From Jatrophihabitans sp. (GTDB taxonomy: Bacteria; Actinomycetota; Actinomycetes; Mycobacteriales; Jatrophihabitantaceae): DNA of 64,000 nucleotides. The notes beneath the pieces were generated by a model. The model was not told the origin of the DNA. It made no database searches and saw only the letters and a program-made list of their open reading frames with translations. This document shows positions 36,201 to 44,274 of the stretch, in pieces; the stretch's first letter is position 1, and every line of letters starts with the position of its first letter. The translations under genes and the position numbers were made by a program. The stretch covers positions 61,273 through 125,272 of the forward strand of contig DASVQQ010000034.1 in the NCBI GenBank assembly GCA_036389035.1. Direction: 5' to 3'.

Positions 36201-36667
36201 GCCTGCCGCTGCATCCTGGCCTGCGGTGACAGTGGCCGGGGAACCAGCTCTGGGTCGAACTGCAGGGCGGCGGACGGGACATTCGCCGGATCGCGGGTGT
36301 AATTGCGAGCCAGCCAGTAGAGCAGTTGGAACAGCTGTCCCAACACCGGCAGCGAATCATTCGGCGACACCGGCCGGCTCCTGTGCACCGCTGCGTTGCC
36401 TTGTCGGCGGATCAGGTCCGCCTTGGTCTGGATGTCATTGCCGACCAGTGTTCGAAATGTCGGCTCGAACAACCGCGCGGAGAGATCGTCGCGGTATGGC
36501 TGCTGCAGCGTGCGGTCGGCCTCGTAGAGCCAGCTAACCGTCAACTCCAACGCGCGGCGGGCGTAGAAGCAGGCCGCGCGAGGGTCGGAGTAGCCGTTGC
36601 GTTCGGCCCGGACCGCTTCGCCGAACAGCTCCGGCCACTCGGCACGCAGGAACGCGAAGTTGCTCAC
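33254..36667 (-). CDS. hsdR: type I restriction enzyme R subunit (HsdR)
   Basis: The 1137-residue product has a DUF4145-like N-terminus (1-125), a coiled coil (150-200), and a PD-(D/E)xK nuclease with Asp253 and the VVEAKR motif (Glu268, Lys270). The superfamily 2 helicase has Walker A MATGAGKT (381-388), DEAH in VIDEAHRS and a late motif QMLGRGTRLC. It uses ATP to pull DNA in and cut it when the site recognised by HsdS is unmethylated. The GTG start has AGGAAGGAG upstream. It is the last gene of an hsdM-hsdS-mrr-hsdR array on the same strand, 57 bp after the mrr end. Confidence 0.95.
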   Translation of the reverse strand: MSNFAFLRAEWPELFGEAVRAERNGYSDPRAACFYARRALELTVSWLYEADRTLQQPYRDDLSARLFEPTFRTLVGNDIQTKADLIRRQGNAAVHRSRPVSPNDSLPVLGQLFQLLYWLARNYTRDPANVPSAALQFDPELVPRPLSPQARMQRQAELAEREREYAEADRRLAEEREANAALQAELAELRKQVAAAKAVNEAQPDKHDYDEATTRDLFIDVLLKEAGWALDHPEAREYPVTGMPNAEGTGFVDYVLWGEDGKPLGVVEAKRTRRDAKAGEQQAKLYADCLEQRFGQRPVIFYTNGYQHWIWDDTDYPPRPVEGFYTRDELALLVQRRTTRKALADLPINEGIVERHYQQRAIRRIGETFEGKRQRQALVVMATGAGKTRTVIALTDLLMRANWAKRVLFLADRVALVSQAVNAFKAHLPEATTVNLVTDKTADGRVYVSTYPTMMGLINSGAGDLRKFGPGFFDLIVIDEAHRSVYQKYRAIFSWFDSLLVGLTATPKDEIDRNTYRLFHLEDGVPTDFYDLPQAVDEGYLVPPRAVSVPLKFPREGIRYDELSEEEKDDWDSREWDEDGDVPDLVASDAVNKWLFNADTVDKMLETLMLRGHKVAGGDRLGKTIIFARNQDHADVIRARFDANYPEHAGSFARVITYRTEYAQSLIDDFAVRDKAPHIAISVDLLDTGIDIPEVVNLVFFKPVRSKSKFWQMLGRGTRLCPDLFGPGQNKQDFFLFDFCGNLEFFNTDPATAEGRVAASLAERLFAARLALLAGLDTELPDDTDEAEPDGTRSDHGLRADIAHTLHDIVAGMNVHNFVVRPHRRWVELYSDGSRWHRLSADDAREIAEHLAGLPSNVRDDDETAKRFDLLILRLQLCVLAAEPGFDRLRDQVRDIASALLEVVNIPAVAAQQQLLDEVAGEEWWVDVTLPMLELLRRRVRTLVRLVPKARRFIVYTDFEDQLGDATEMTLAGLPVGTDVQRFEAKVRVYLATHADHVALQKLRRNRPLTAADLAELQRMLTESGAGDPAELDRAAEQAKGLGLFIRSLVGLDREAAADALSGFIAGRTLTANQLDFVNLIITYLTEHGVMDVGRLYEAPFTDHAPAGPEALFSGSDIDALVELLDQVRATASPDVA

Positions 36668-36724
36668 CGCGCTCCTTCCTTCGGGCCGACGTAGATCATC
36701 CCAGTCTGCACGCCGGGCAGCCAG

Positions 36725-37647
36725 TTATTCGAAGTAGTCCTCATCGATATCGACTACTCGGTAGGTCTCGCGCTGCTGCACTCCTATGCCGTAGGAAATC
36801 ATCAGCTCGGCCAGTCGGGCTCCGTCGATGAGCACGACTCTGGTGCCGATGTTTCTGGCGTAATCCACTGCGCCCGGCGAAAACCGGCTGGTGGTGATGA
36901 AGATGCCCTGGGTCACGTTGCGTCCGTGCAGCGCACCGACGAATGCCTGGATCGCCTCACGGCCAACCGTATTGTCAGCGCCATAACGCTTGGCCTGCAC
37001 GTAAATACGCTGCAGTCCAAGCTTGTCTTGATCAATGACGCCGTCGACTCCACCGTCGCCTGTGCCGCCGATGCGGCGAGCCTGCCCGTCGGTGCCGCCG
37101 TGTAACCCATCGCGACGAGCACGTCCAGCACGGATTGCTCCAGGAAGGCGGGATCCTGTTCTCGCAGTCGCTTGAGCAGCTGCGCGCTAACGTCGGCGTT
37201 GATGCGCTGGATGCCCTGCTCGATCTGCTCCACCGGGTCGAGCACGGTCTCGACAGGTTCGGAAGCTATGGATGCGCGTGTCGAGCCGGATCGCTCGATT
37301 GGAACGTAATCGCGAAACGCAGGGATAGCCTGCAGGTCTTTCTCGGTGATGCCGTTCGGATGCGCCGCCAGCAGCGTGCGGCCAGCATCGGTAATCACAG
37401 AAGATCCGCGACGCGGACGGGTCAGGGCCTCGGCTCGGACGAGAAATGACATCGCCCAGCCAATCCGATTGTCGGCCTTGCCCTGCCCGGACTTGAGGGT
37501 CTCCGCCCGTTGAGCTTCGGTCAGGCGCATGTGGTCGGCGACATCGGCGTACATCTCGCGTCGCGTTCGCACCCGGCCGTCCGAGGCCACCTGCAAGACG
37601 GGTGCCAGGAACCCCTCCCAGGTCGGCAGCTCCACCGGCGCGCTCAC
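36725..37647 (-). pseudogene. mrr: mrr-type restriction endonuclease, frameshifted
   Basis: Two frames together make one Mrr protein. The first (37647 down to about 37103) gives the winged-helix N-domain (LPTWEGFLAPVLQVASDGRV) up to VLVAMGY. The second (36725 to about 37100) gives the catalytic domain, with GDGGVDGVI (metal Asp) and VQAKRYG (QxK). The break is an extra dinucleotide in a GTGT run (37100-37103). Removing two bases would read GYGGTDGQARR and restore the frame. Mrr cuts modified DNA. The start overlaps the hsdS stop by four bases. It may be a dead gene, a reversible switch or a sequencing error. Confidence 0.85.
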
Positions 37648-38765
37648 AACGTCCCCGCAAACGCTCGTTGCTGAAGCGACGTGAACAGCCCGTCTAATCC
37701 GGCAAGCTGCGCCTTACACCTTTCTCCGGTGCCTTCTGCGGCGCGAAGCCTCATCACGAACTCGATCTGGACCTCAAGGGGTGGGATTGAAACCGGCATT
37801 GCCTTGATGATTCCCATGTTAAGCCCTGACATGATCGCGCCCTTGGCGGTTCTAGTCAAATAGTCACGTGCGGCAGGGTGTTGAAGGAAGTAAGCATGCA
37901 GGTACTCGGGGAGGCAGCGCGTTCGATCAAGGCTGATGCAGCACAAATGCTTTGTGTTGATAGCAACTGGTACGTCTCCGGGCACAACTGCTGCCCGCCC
38001 ACACGTACCCATGATCGTGATTAGAACATCCCCTGGGTTGACAGTGTATCGAGCGAGTTGCGCATACTTTTGAGGACTGATGTATCGCCGCTCGGACCAG
38101 GTGAAACGGTTTGTCACCGCATTGTCGATACCAAGCACAGCAATGCCCTCATTTACGAATTCGCTGTGCAACAACTGGCTGCCAAATGGACCAGTCCTCA
38201 TTCCGCCAGCGTCTGTGTCGACGAGATCAACGACCTTGAAGGTGGTCCATTTGTAAGCCCGTTCGCCGAACATCTCAAGGAAAATCGACCGAGTGAGGTC
38301 GTTGAGGTGGGCGAGTGCTTGGTGGCGCTTGACGCGCAGAGTTTCGGCGCGGTCCAGGATGTCCGCGATCCTTCGCTGCTCCTCGATCGGCGGCAAAAGC
38401 AAGCTAAGGCGGTATGCGTCGGCGCGGTTTAAGCCTGGAACGGCAGCAGCCTTGTTCATCCGCGTTAGGCCGAGGCCTTGAAGCCTGTACGCGAGCCAGC
38501 GAAGATCGGCAGTAGTCGCCGTCTGGTCTACGAAGTACGTCGTGTCGATCGGCCAACAAGGATTCGGCGAATAGTGGACCTCGCCGACCGATCCCTTACG
38601 TCCGACGATCACCGCTGGTCCATGTGTTATTGACGTATCATGGTTGCCAACTTGGCCATTAGAACCATAGACAGGAACACTGCCTGGCGTCCTGTTCGCC
38701 GCCGGAAGTGCTTTGCCGTATTTGAACTCGCAGAGATCGGCGAGCGTTACTGTTGGCCAAGACAT
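37644..38765 (-). CDS. hsdS: type I restriction specificity subunit (HsdS)
   Basis: The 373-residue product has the repeated layout of HsdS: two variable target-recognition domains (starting near 1 and 180), each followed by a helical spacer. LPPIEEQRRIADILDRAETL ends the first half and IPPLEVQIEFVMRL the second. It picks the DNA sequence that HsdM methylates and HsdR cuts. The target cannot be read from the sequence. The ATG overlaps the hsdM stop (TAATG), and the stop overlaps the mrr start. Confidence 0.93.
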   Translation of the reverse strand: MSWPTVTLADLCEFKYGKALPAANRTPGSVPVYGSNGQVGNHDTSITHGPAVIVGRKGSVGEVHYSPNPCWPIDTTYFVDQTATTADLRWLAYRLQGLGLTRMNKAAAVPGLNRADAYRLSLLLPPIEEQRRIADILDRAETLRVKRHQALAHLNDLTRSIFLEMFGERAYKWTTFKVVDLVDTDAGGMRTGPFGSQLLHSEFVNEGIAVLGIDNAVTNRFTWSERRYISPQKYAQLARYTVNPGDVLITIMGTCGRAAVVPGDVPVAINTKHLCCISLDRTRCLPEYLHAYFLQHPAARDYLTRTAKGAIMSGLNMGIIKAMPVSIPPLEVQIEFVMRLRAAEGTGERCKAQLAGLDGLFTSLQQRAFAGTL

Positions 38766-40282
38766 TAGAGCATAGCTTTCAGATCAGACAGACCTTGCAG
38801 GATCTCACCTTCAATTCGCTCCAAATCGGCGATTATCTCCAGTGGCGGCCGGTGCTCTGCCTTGTCGTGCACCACCTCCTTGTAGCGGTTCAACGACAGG
38901 TCGTACTCCTCCGCTGCGATATCATCCTTTGCAACGCAGAACGATTGCTCAGTTCGCCCACGGGAACGCTCCTCCGCATCGCGTGAGCGCCAGCGAGCAA
39001 GCGCATCCGGCAGGTTGTTCTTCGCGTGCTCGTCCTCTGATAGCCCAGCCGCCGGTCGTGGGCCGAGCTTGTCCTCGGCAAGCAGCGGTGTGCGCTTGTC
39101 GTCCAGTGACCAGCCGTCCGCCGTCACCTCGTAAAACCAGACGTGATCAGTGCCGCCGACACCGGTCTTGGTAAACAGCAGGATCGCGGTCGACACGCCC
39201 GCGTAGGGCTTAAAAACTCCGCTCGGCAGCTTGACCACACCATCGAGTTTGTGGTCCTCGACCAGCGTGCGCCGTAGCTCCTTGTGCGCCTTCGACGAGC
39301 CGAACAGCACCCCATCCGGAACGATAACCGCGGCCCGTCCGCCGGTCTGCAGCAGCCGCAGGAACAATGCGAGGAACAGCAGTTCGGTCTTCTTGGTCTT
39401 GACCACCTGTTGCAGATCCTTAGCAGTGGACTCGTAATCCAGCGAACCGGCGAAAGGTGGGTTGGCAAGGATCAGCGAGTACAAGTCGGCCTCGTCGCTT
39501 GCGCCGTCGGACAGCGAGTCGCGATAGCGGATGTCTGGCGCCTCGATGCCGTGCAGCAGCATGTTCATGCTGCCGATGCGCAGCATGGTGCTGTCGAAGT
39601 CGTAGCCGTGAAACATGCTGTGGTTGAAGTGCCGGCTCGACTCGGCGTTCAGCAGCAAGTTCGGGTGTTCGCGGCGCAGGTGCTCACTTGCCGCCACCAG
39701 AAAGCCGGCGGTGCCGCAGGCCGGGTCGCAGATGTCGTCCTTGGCCTTCGGCTCCATCATCTCGACCATCAAGCTGATGATGTGCCGTGGGGTGCGGAAC
39801 TGACCGTTCTGCCCCGCGCTGGCGATCTTGCCCAGCATGTACTCGTACAGGTCGCCGTTGGTGTCCCGGTCGGTCATCGGGATGTCGTCGAGCATGTCCA
39901 CGACGCGGGACAGCAGCGCCGACGTCGGGATGGTGAACCGGGCATCCTTCATGTGATTGGAGTACGTGGAGTCCTCGCCTCCCAGAGCGCGGAGGAAAGG
40001 AAAGACCTGCTCCGAGACGGTGCTGAACATCGAGGCGGGGTCGGCCTGCTTGAAGCTCTGCCACCGGCGAGGGTCAGTGGTGCCGCCATCGAAGATGACG
40101 CGGTCCAGGGGCCGGCCAGTGCGGTTGGCCTTGTTCTCGGCAAGGGTCTGCAGCTCGTCAAGGCGGCGCAGGAACAGCAGGTAGGTGATCTGCTCGATAA
40201 CCTCCAGCGGGTTGGCGATGCCGCCGGACCAGAATGCGTCCCAGACGCGGTCGACCTTGTTCTTCAGCTCACCTGTTATCAC
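38765..40282 (-). CDS. hsdM: type I restriction-modification N6-adenine methyltransferase (HsdM)
   Basis: The 505-residue product has an HsdM N-terminal helical domain (about 1-140) and the SAM-binding loop DPACGTAGF (186-194). The catalytic motif NPPF is at 274-277, the form used for adenine methylation. It transfers methyl groups from S-adenosylmethionine to adenine at the HsdS target. The GTG start at 40282 opens the restriction operon. Promoter elements were not clear in the gap 40283-40460, which shows no gene. Confidence 0.95.
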   Translation of the reverse strand: MITGELKNKVDRVWDAFWSGGIANPLEVIEQITYLLFLRRLDELQTLAENKANRTGRPLDRVIFDGGTTDPRRWQSFKQADPASMFSTVSEQVFPFLRALGGEDSTYSNHMKDARFTIPTSALLSRVVDMLDDIPMTDRDTNGDLYEYMLGKIASAGQNGQFRTPRHIISLMVEMMEPKAKDDICDPACGTAGFLVAASEHLRREHPNLLLNAESSRHFNHSMFHGYDFDSTMLRIGSMNMLLHGIEAPDIRYRDSLSDGASDEADLYSLILANPPFAGSLDYESTAKDLQQVVKTKKTELLFLALFLRLLQTGGRAAVIVPDGVLFGSSKAHKELRRTLVEDHKLDGVVKLPSGVFKPYAGVSTAILLFTKTGVGGTDHVWFYEVTADGWSLDDKRTPLLAEDKLGPRPAAGLSEDEHAKNNLPDALARWRSRDAEERSRGRTEQSFCVAKDDIAAEEYDLSLNRYKEVVHDKAEHRPPLEIIADLERIEGEILQGLSDLKAML

Positions 40283-40466
40283 GCCGGGAAGCCTAGTCAG
40301 CGCTCGTCAATGACGCTGAATGCGGCATGGGCCATTCAGCTCAGACCTGGTGTTTGGTGACGCGGCGTAATCCAGTCAATGCGGAATTCCAACCGGACGT
40401 CACTGATACCCAAAGTGATGCCCACAGGCCGACTTCGATCAGTCGACGAGAGTCTCAAAATAACTG

Positions 40467-40489
40467 AAGGCCCCGGAATCCGGGGCCTT
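40467..40489 (-). terminator. terminator of the ancestral tRNA-Val gene
   Basis: AAGGCCCCGGA and TCCGGGGCCTT are perfect 11-base arms. On the minus strand the hairpin is followed by CAGTTATTTT, a typical U-rich tail. It lies 5 bases past the tRNA fragment, in the right place and direction to end that tRNA transcript. Confidence 0.75.
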
Positions 40490-40494
40490 GAGGA

Positions 40495-40539
40495 TGGTGG
40501 GCGATACTGGGATCGAACCAGTGACCCCTGCCGTGTGAA
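40495..40539 (-). other. tRNA-Val(CAC) 3' fragment: probable attachment-site scar of an island
   Basis: Read on the minus strand the 45 bases are: anticodon loop TTCACAC (anticodon CAC), the 3' stem GGCAG, a variable region, a complete T arm (ACTGG-TTCGATC-CCAGT), the acceptor strand ATCGCCC, A, CCA. The matching 5' half (GGGCGAT acceptor strand, D arm, CTGCC stem) is absent upstream. Similarity ends exactly at the anticodon loop, the usual crossover for integrases. The terminator still follows. This is therefore the end left on the 3' side of an inserted element that lies to the right. Confidence 0.8.
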
Positions 40540-40876
40540 TGCTTTCCCGGGAGCGTTGGTTGCTCTTAGTGGCGTTGGACCCGTCGGTTTCCGGGACCTC
40601 CGATGTTGGTTGACACGGCTGGCAACGGTCTCTTGCGGTTGCGGTGTGGCCCCAGCGTGGCCCAGCCGGCTCCGGATCCGTCTCCGGTGGACGAGCGGCT
40701 CCAACCGGAGGGGCCCTAAGAGTCACCCCCAAGGGCTAGCCACGTCAGGCCGTCCTGGCCATTCCATCGTGCTGGAAATCTGCGGCTGCACGCGATCACT
40801 AAAAGTAAGCCCTCGATTGGGCCATGGCCACGACCGTCGGCTGACTGTCCACAGCTTTGCAAGGCATCCAAACGGT

Positions 40877-40899
40877 GCACTGTACGAAAAGTACAGTGC
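40877..40899. promoter_or_regulatory. perfect inverted repeat upstream of the HTH gene
   Basis: Arms GCACTGTAC (40877-40885) and GTACAGTGC (40891-40899) flank GAAAA. The site is 50 bases before the start of the HTH gene, so it is a good operator candidate, possibly for that protein itself. Confidence 0.5.
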
Positions 40900-40948
40900 G
40901 CTCGAAGGTGCGAGTAAACGGGTGACCAGGAGGGGAGGCGAGCGGGAC

Positions 40949-42010
40949 ATGAGCAACACTCGCTCCTGCCCTCGCTGCGGCTTCAACGCCACCTACATCA
41001 GCGAGGCGATGGCCGAGCACCACCACCCCCGACACTCCTGCGCCAAGCAGCTGCGCCGCACCGAACTCGCCCAGCGACGGGCTGATCGGGCGAGGTGCGC
41101 CCCGAAGCGCAACTGTCAACACCCTAGAGCCAGGCACCTGCACGGCACCCGCACTGCGTACGTGCGTGACCAATGTCGCTGTCCGAGCTGCACCGCCGCC
41201 AATACCGCGGTCAGCAACCGGCTGCACCGGGAACGCGCCTATGGCCGATGGAAGCCCTACATCGACGCCTCACCGTCGCGTGCCCACATCGCATCCCTCC
41301 GCGCAGCGGGGATCGGCGTCGATCAGATCGCAAAGCTCACCGGGCTGTCCCCCAGCCACCTGCGCGGCCTGATCTACCCCTCCAGCAACGGCAAGCCACC
41401 GTTTCGGAAGATCCGCCACGAGACCGCCGAGCGCATCCTCGCCGTGCCTGTCGATGACAGCAGCCGCGCTGCGAACAGCCGCGTCGACGCCACCGGAACC
41501 CGCCGCCGACTGCAAGCCCTCGTCGCGATCGGCTGGGCCCAAGAATTGCTGGCCGACGAATTGGGCCGATCACCGGCCAACCTCCGCCGCAGCATGGCCA
41601 GTCGCTCAGTCACTGCTCGGACACGTCATCTCGTCCAGGAGATGTACGAGAGGCTTTGGGACGCCGAGCCCCCACACCTACTCGCCGCTCAGCGCAGAGC
41701 AAGCGCCGCAGCTCGAGCACACGCGGCAAAGCACCACTGGCTTCCACCGCTTGCCTGGGACGACATAGACGACGATCCGGATCCAGGTCCGACTGCATGC
41801 GTATTCAGCTCTCGGAACGACGGTTTCGACGAAATCGCCATCGAACGGGCGATGAGCGGCGACGTCGAGGTCCGACTCACCCACGCCGAGCAAGTCGAAG
41901 TGGTCCGGCGACTGTCCGACCGTGGTCGATCCATACCGACCATCGCCGCCATTCTCTCGACCAGCACGCGTACCGTTTCGCGGTACCGAAAGCACAGCAA
42001 CGCAGCATGA
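40949..42010 (+). CDS. phage/element-type DNA-binding protein with zinc-finger-like and HTH motifs
   Basis: From ATG 40949 (AGGAGGGGAGG upstream) the product has 353 residues. It has an N-terminal CPRCGF plus His/Cys cluster and a second CRCPSCTAAN motif, then HTH-like segments (VDQIAKLTGLSPSHLRGLI and LLADELGRSPANLRRSM). A last HTH is at the C-terminus (SIPTIAAILSTSTRTVSRY). I know this layout from proteins on actinobacterial prophages and integrative elements, where they are mostly unnamed. It is the first gene after the tRNA scar. Function is probably regulation of the element. Confidence 0.65.
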   Translation: MSNTRSCPRCGFNATYISEAMAEHHHPRHSCAKQLRRTELAQRRADRARCAPKRNCQHPRARHLHGTRTAYVRDQCRCPSCTAANTAVSNRLHRERAYGRWKPYIDASPSRAHIASLRAAGIGVDQIAKLTGLSPSHLRGLIYPSSNGKPPFRKIRHETAERILAVPVDDSSRAANSRVDATGTRRRLQALVAIGWAQELLADELGRSPANLRRSMASRSVTARTRHLVQEMYERLWDAEPPHLLAAQRRASAAARAHAAKHHWLPPLAWDDIDDDPDPGPTACVFSSRNDGFDEIAIERAMSGDVEVRLTHAEQVEVVRRLSDRGRSIPTIAAILSTSTRTVSRYRKHSNAA

Positions 42011-42392
42011 ACCCGACGCGCAACATTTGAGCCGCCCTGTGATTCCTGAAGCTAGGCCCGGGTATCGAGACCGCTACGCCCGTCACCGCTGAGGTAGGCC
42101 GAAGGCTGCCCGCCAGATGCACTTCCAGCTGCCCGGCCGGCTCAACACGAAGCATCCACACGACATAACGTCACTTGCGAGGAGGTCAGCGTCCCAGCAT
42201 GTGAGGATCTCCCTCCTATCGGTAAAGCGTTAACTCCAAGTCCTTGATCAAAGTCGGCTTCAGGGGACGCCGTCACGCGGCCCTGGGTATGGAGATGTGG
42301 CAACTCGTCAGAGATGGTTGTTACTGGGCGGGACACTCGCTGGCCCGATGCTCTGGCACTCCGGCTCGCGTGAGCAGGTGGGCGTGGGCAGT
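42011..42392. other. 382-bp stretch with no recognisable gene
   Basis: Between the HTH gene and the end of the first DHA2 exporter I see no gene with a credible start or motif, and no clean terminator. It may be decayed element DNA. Confidence 0.5.
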
Positions 42393-43832
42393 TCATCGCT
42401 GGGTGCGGGTGATCGTCAACCCGAATACAGCGGTTGCCAGTGCGACTACTGCAGCTGCGGTGAACGCTGCGGAGAACCCGGTTGCCCCTAGCGTCCCGGT
42501 GCCCGCCTCTGCCACGGACAGGCCGATCGCGGTGAACATGGCGGTGCCAAGTGCCGCGCCTACCTGGGTCGCTGACCCGGCGAGCCCGGACGCGAGCCCG
42601 GTGTGCGACGCAGGCGCGGCCGCGGCGATGACCATGGTGGTGGGTGTGAAGCTGAGCGCGACGCCGAGGGCGACGAGCAGGAGACCGGGCAGGACGGCCA
42701 CCAGGTAGCCGGCGCCGAGCGGCGCGTTTGCCAGCCACAGGTGGCCGGCGGCGAGGACGACGAGTCCGATGACGAGGGTGCGCTGCGGGCCGAGGGTGCG
42801 CAGCGTTCGCGGCAGAAGTGCGAGGGAGACGGCGAACCCGGTCAGTGATGTCGGCACCATTGCGAGCCCGGCTTGCTGCGGAGCCATGGCCAGTGCCTGC
42901 TGCAGGTAGAGGGCGACGAGCACGAACGTGGACGCACGGGCGGCTCCGCCGAGGACCGCGAGGGCGACGCAGGTGGACAGGGTCCGGTTGCTGAACAGTT
43001 CGAGTGGCACGAGCGGGTCGGTGGTGCGGCGCTCGACGTTCACGAAGAGCGCGATGAGAACGGCGGAGCCGGCCAGGCTCGCGACAACCGGAAGGGACGT
43101 CCAGCCGTGGTCGGCGCCGCCGAGGGCGCCGTTGACCAAGGCGATGACTGCACCGGTGATGGTTGCTGCCCCGAGCCCGTCGAAGCGACGTCGCGCACCA
43201 CGCGCCGCCTCATCAAGGACGGTCGGGGCCATGATGACCGCGGCGACGGAGACGGGCACGGTGACGAAGAAGACCGATGACCAGCCCAAGGAGCCGACCA
43301 GCAGCCCGCCAGCCATGACACCGGTTGCTCCTCCGAGCGTTGAGGCAGCGCCCCAGATGCTCATGGCCTTGGCCCGCTTTTCACCCGGAAAGGTGAGCAG
43401 GAGCAGCGACATCGCGGCCGGGCTGAGTGCTGCTGCGCCGACCCCTTGGACGATGCGGCCGGTGACCATGAGCCCTTGGTTGACTGCAAACGCTGCCAGC
43501 AGGGTGCCGACCATGAACAGGGTGGAGCCTGCGACGAACATGCGGCGGCGCCCGAACAGGTCTGCGACACGACCGGACAGGAGCAGCAGGCCGCCGAAGG
43601 CCAGGACGTACGCGTTGATGACCCAAGTGACGGCGGTGGGGCTGAGGCGCAGGTCGGCCTGGATGGAGGGCAGTGCAACGTTGACGACGGAGGTGTCGAG
43701 CATGACGACGAACTGGGCGGACACCAGCAGCCCGAGCGCAGCCCAGCGGCGGCGGCGTGCGCTGACGCCCGAGTCTTTGACGCCCTCACGTTGATGGGTC
43801 GCGGTGGGCCTGGTCTGGATGGTGGTGGACAC
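42393..43832 (-). CDS. DHA2-family MFS drug exporter (first copy)
   Basis: From the GTG at 43832 (GAAGGAAG upstream) the product has 479 residues and about 14 membrane helices. The start AALGLLVSAQFVVMLDTSVVNVALPSI has the DHA2 helix-1 motif. GRVADLFGRRRMF (motif A) and a later GLASGLAGSATQVGAALG follow. It exports organic compounds by proton exchange. The shared 18-bp dyad (43899-43916) lies 67 bases upstream. It is transcribed away from the alpha/beta hydrolase gene of the same cluster. Confidence 0.88.
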   Translation of the reverse strand: MSTTIQTRPTATHQREGVKDSGVSARRRRWAALGLLVSAQFVVMLDTSVVNVALPSIQADLRLSPTAVTWVINAYVLAFGGLLLLSGRVADLFGRRRMFVAGSTLFMVGTLLAAFAVNQGLMVTGRIVQGVGAAALSPAAMSLLLLTFPGEKRAKAMSIWGAASTLGGATGVMAGGLLVGSLGWSSVFFVTVPVSVAAVIMAPTVLDEAARGARRRFDGLGAATITGAVIALVNGALGGADHGWTSLPVVASLAGSAVLIALFVNVERRTTDPLVPLELFSNRTLSTCVALAVLGGAARASTFVLVALYLQQALAMAPQQAGLAMVPTSLTGFAVSLALLPRTLRTLGPQRTLVIGLVVLAAGHLWLANAPLGAGYLVAVLPGLLLVALGVALSFTPTTMVIAAAAPASHTGLASGLAGSATQVGAALGTAMFTAIGLSVAEAGTGTLGATGFSAAFTAAAVVALATAVFGLTITRTQR

Positions 43833-43898
43833 AATGGCTTCCTTCGGCGAGGTGGGGTGTGGCCTACGCCCACCATCGCGCTGGCGCTGAGGGCTCAC

Positions 43899-43916
43899 CC
43901 CGGCGAAATGGCCGGG
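43899..43916. promoter_or_regulatory. shared dyad operator, site A (first MFS gene)
   Basis: CCCGGCGAAATGGCCGGG. The CCCGG...CCGGG frame and central ATG match the other four sites, and TCA is replaced by CGA. It is 67 bases before the start of the first exporter gene. Confidence 0.55.
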
Positions 43917-43937
43917 AAACCGGATCTCAAGTTCCTG

Positions 43938-44115
43938 TGCGGCTGAACTCGCTTGTGCTGCGGATGCACCGCGAGGACGGCGCCTTCGTTGTGACCACGT
44001 CCACGGGCGTGCTGCGGGCCCGGCAGGTTATCGTGCCACCGGCCCGTTTCAAAGCCGCGGATTCCCGCCGTCGCCAAGCAGCTCGACCCGCGGGTGCAGC
44101 AGCACCCAGCGCGGA
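43938..44115 (+). pseudogene. remnant of a flavin-containing monooxygenase
   Basis: The frame gives VRLNSLVLRMHREDGAFVV, then FVVTTSTGVLRARQVIV, the strand and turn before the NADP-binding site of FMO/BVMO-type enzymes. After one lost base the next frame reads ATGPFQ, and after another PRIPAVAKQLDPRVQQ. All three pieces are in the correct order, so this is the middle of a decayed oxidoreductase with at least two frameshifts. Nothing upstream or downstream extends it. Confidence 0.65.
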
Positions 44116-44274
44116 CTCCGCAACCGGTTGGGGCGTCGGAGCGGCCCGGCAGTGGTGCGGGCCGCTCCCAGGCCGGTCGCTGCCGTGCAGGGGATGGCGG
44201 CGGCCTTGGCGGTCACCTGGAAGGGGATGAGGTGACCGGGGGTTCGGTAGTCCGAAGGTGCTCGGGCGGTGGTG

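Noticed and set aside
36725..37000. The catalytic half of Mrr as an independent 91-residue gene
   Set aside because: It starts in the middle of the domain with no ribosome binding site, and the frame joins the upstream half by a simple 2-base correction.
40540..40740. A minus-strand frame with a possible integrase C-terminal tail (WATLGPHRNRK)
   Set aside because: The stretch is too short and without the catalytic Arg-His-Tyr motif. It may be a relic, but I cannot support a call.
42011..42392. Insertion-sequence end in the 382-bp gap
   Set aside because: I found no inverted terminal repeat, target duplication or transposase motif.
44233..44240. TGACCGGG half-site near the 3' end of the hydrolase gene
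   Set aside because: Only one half matches the dyad, and the position is downstream of genes, so it is probably chance.
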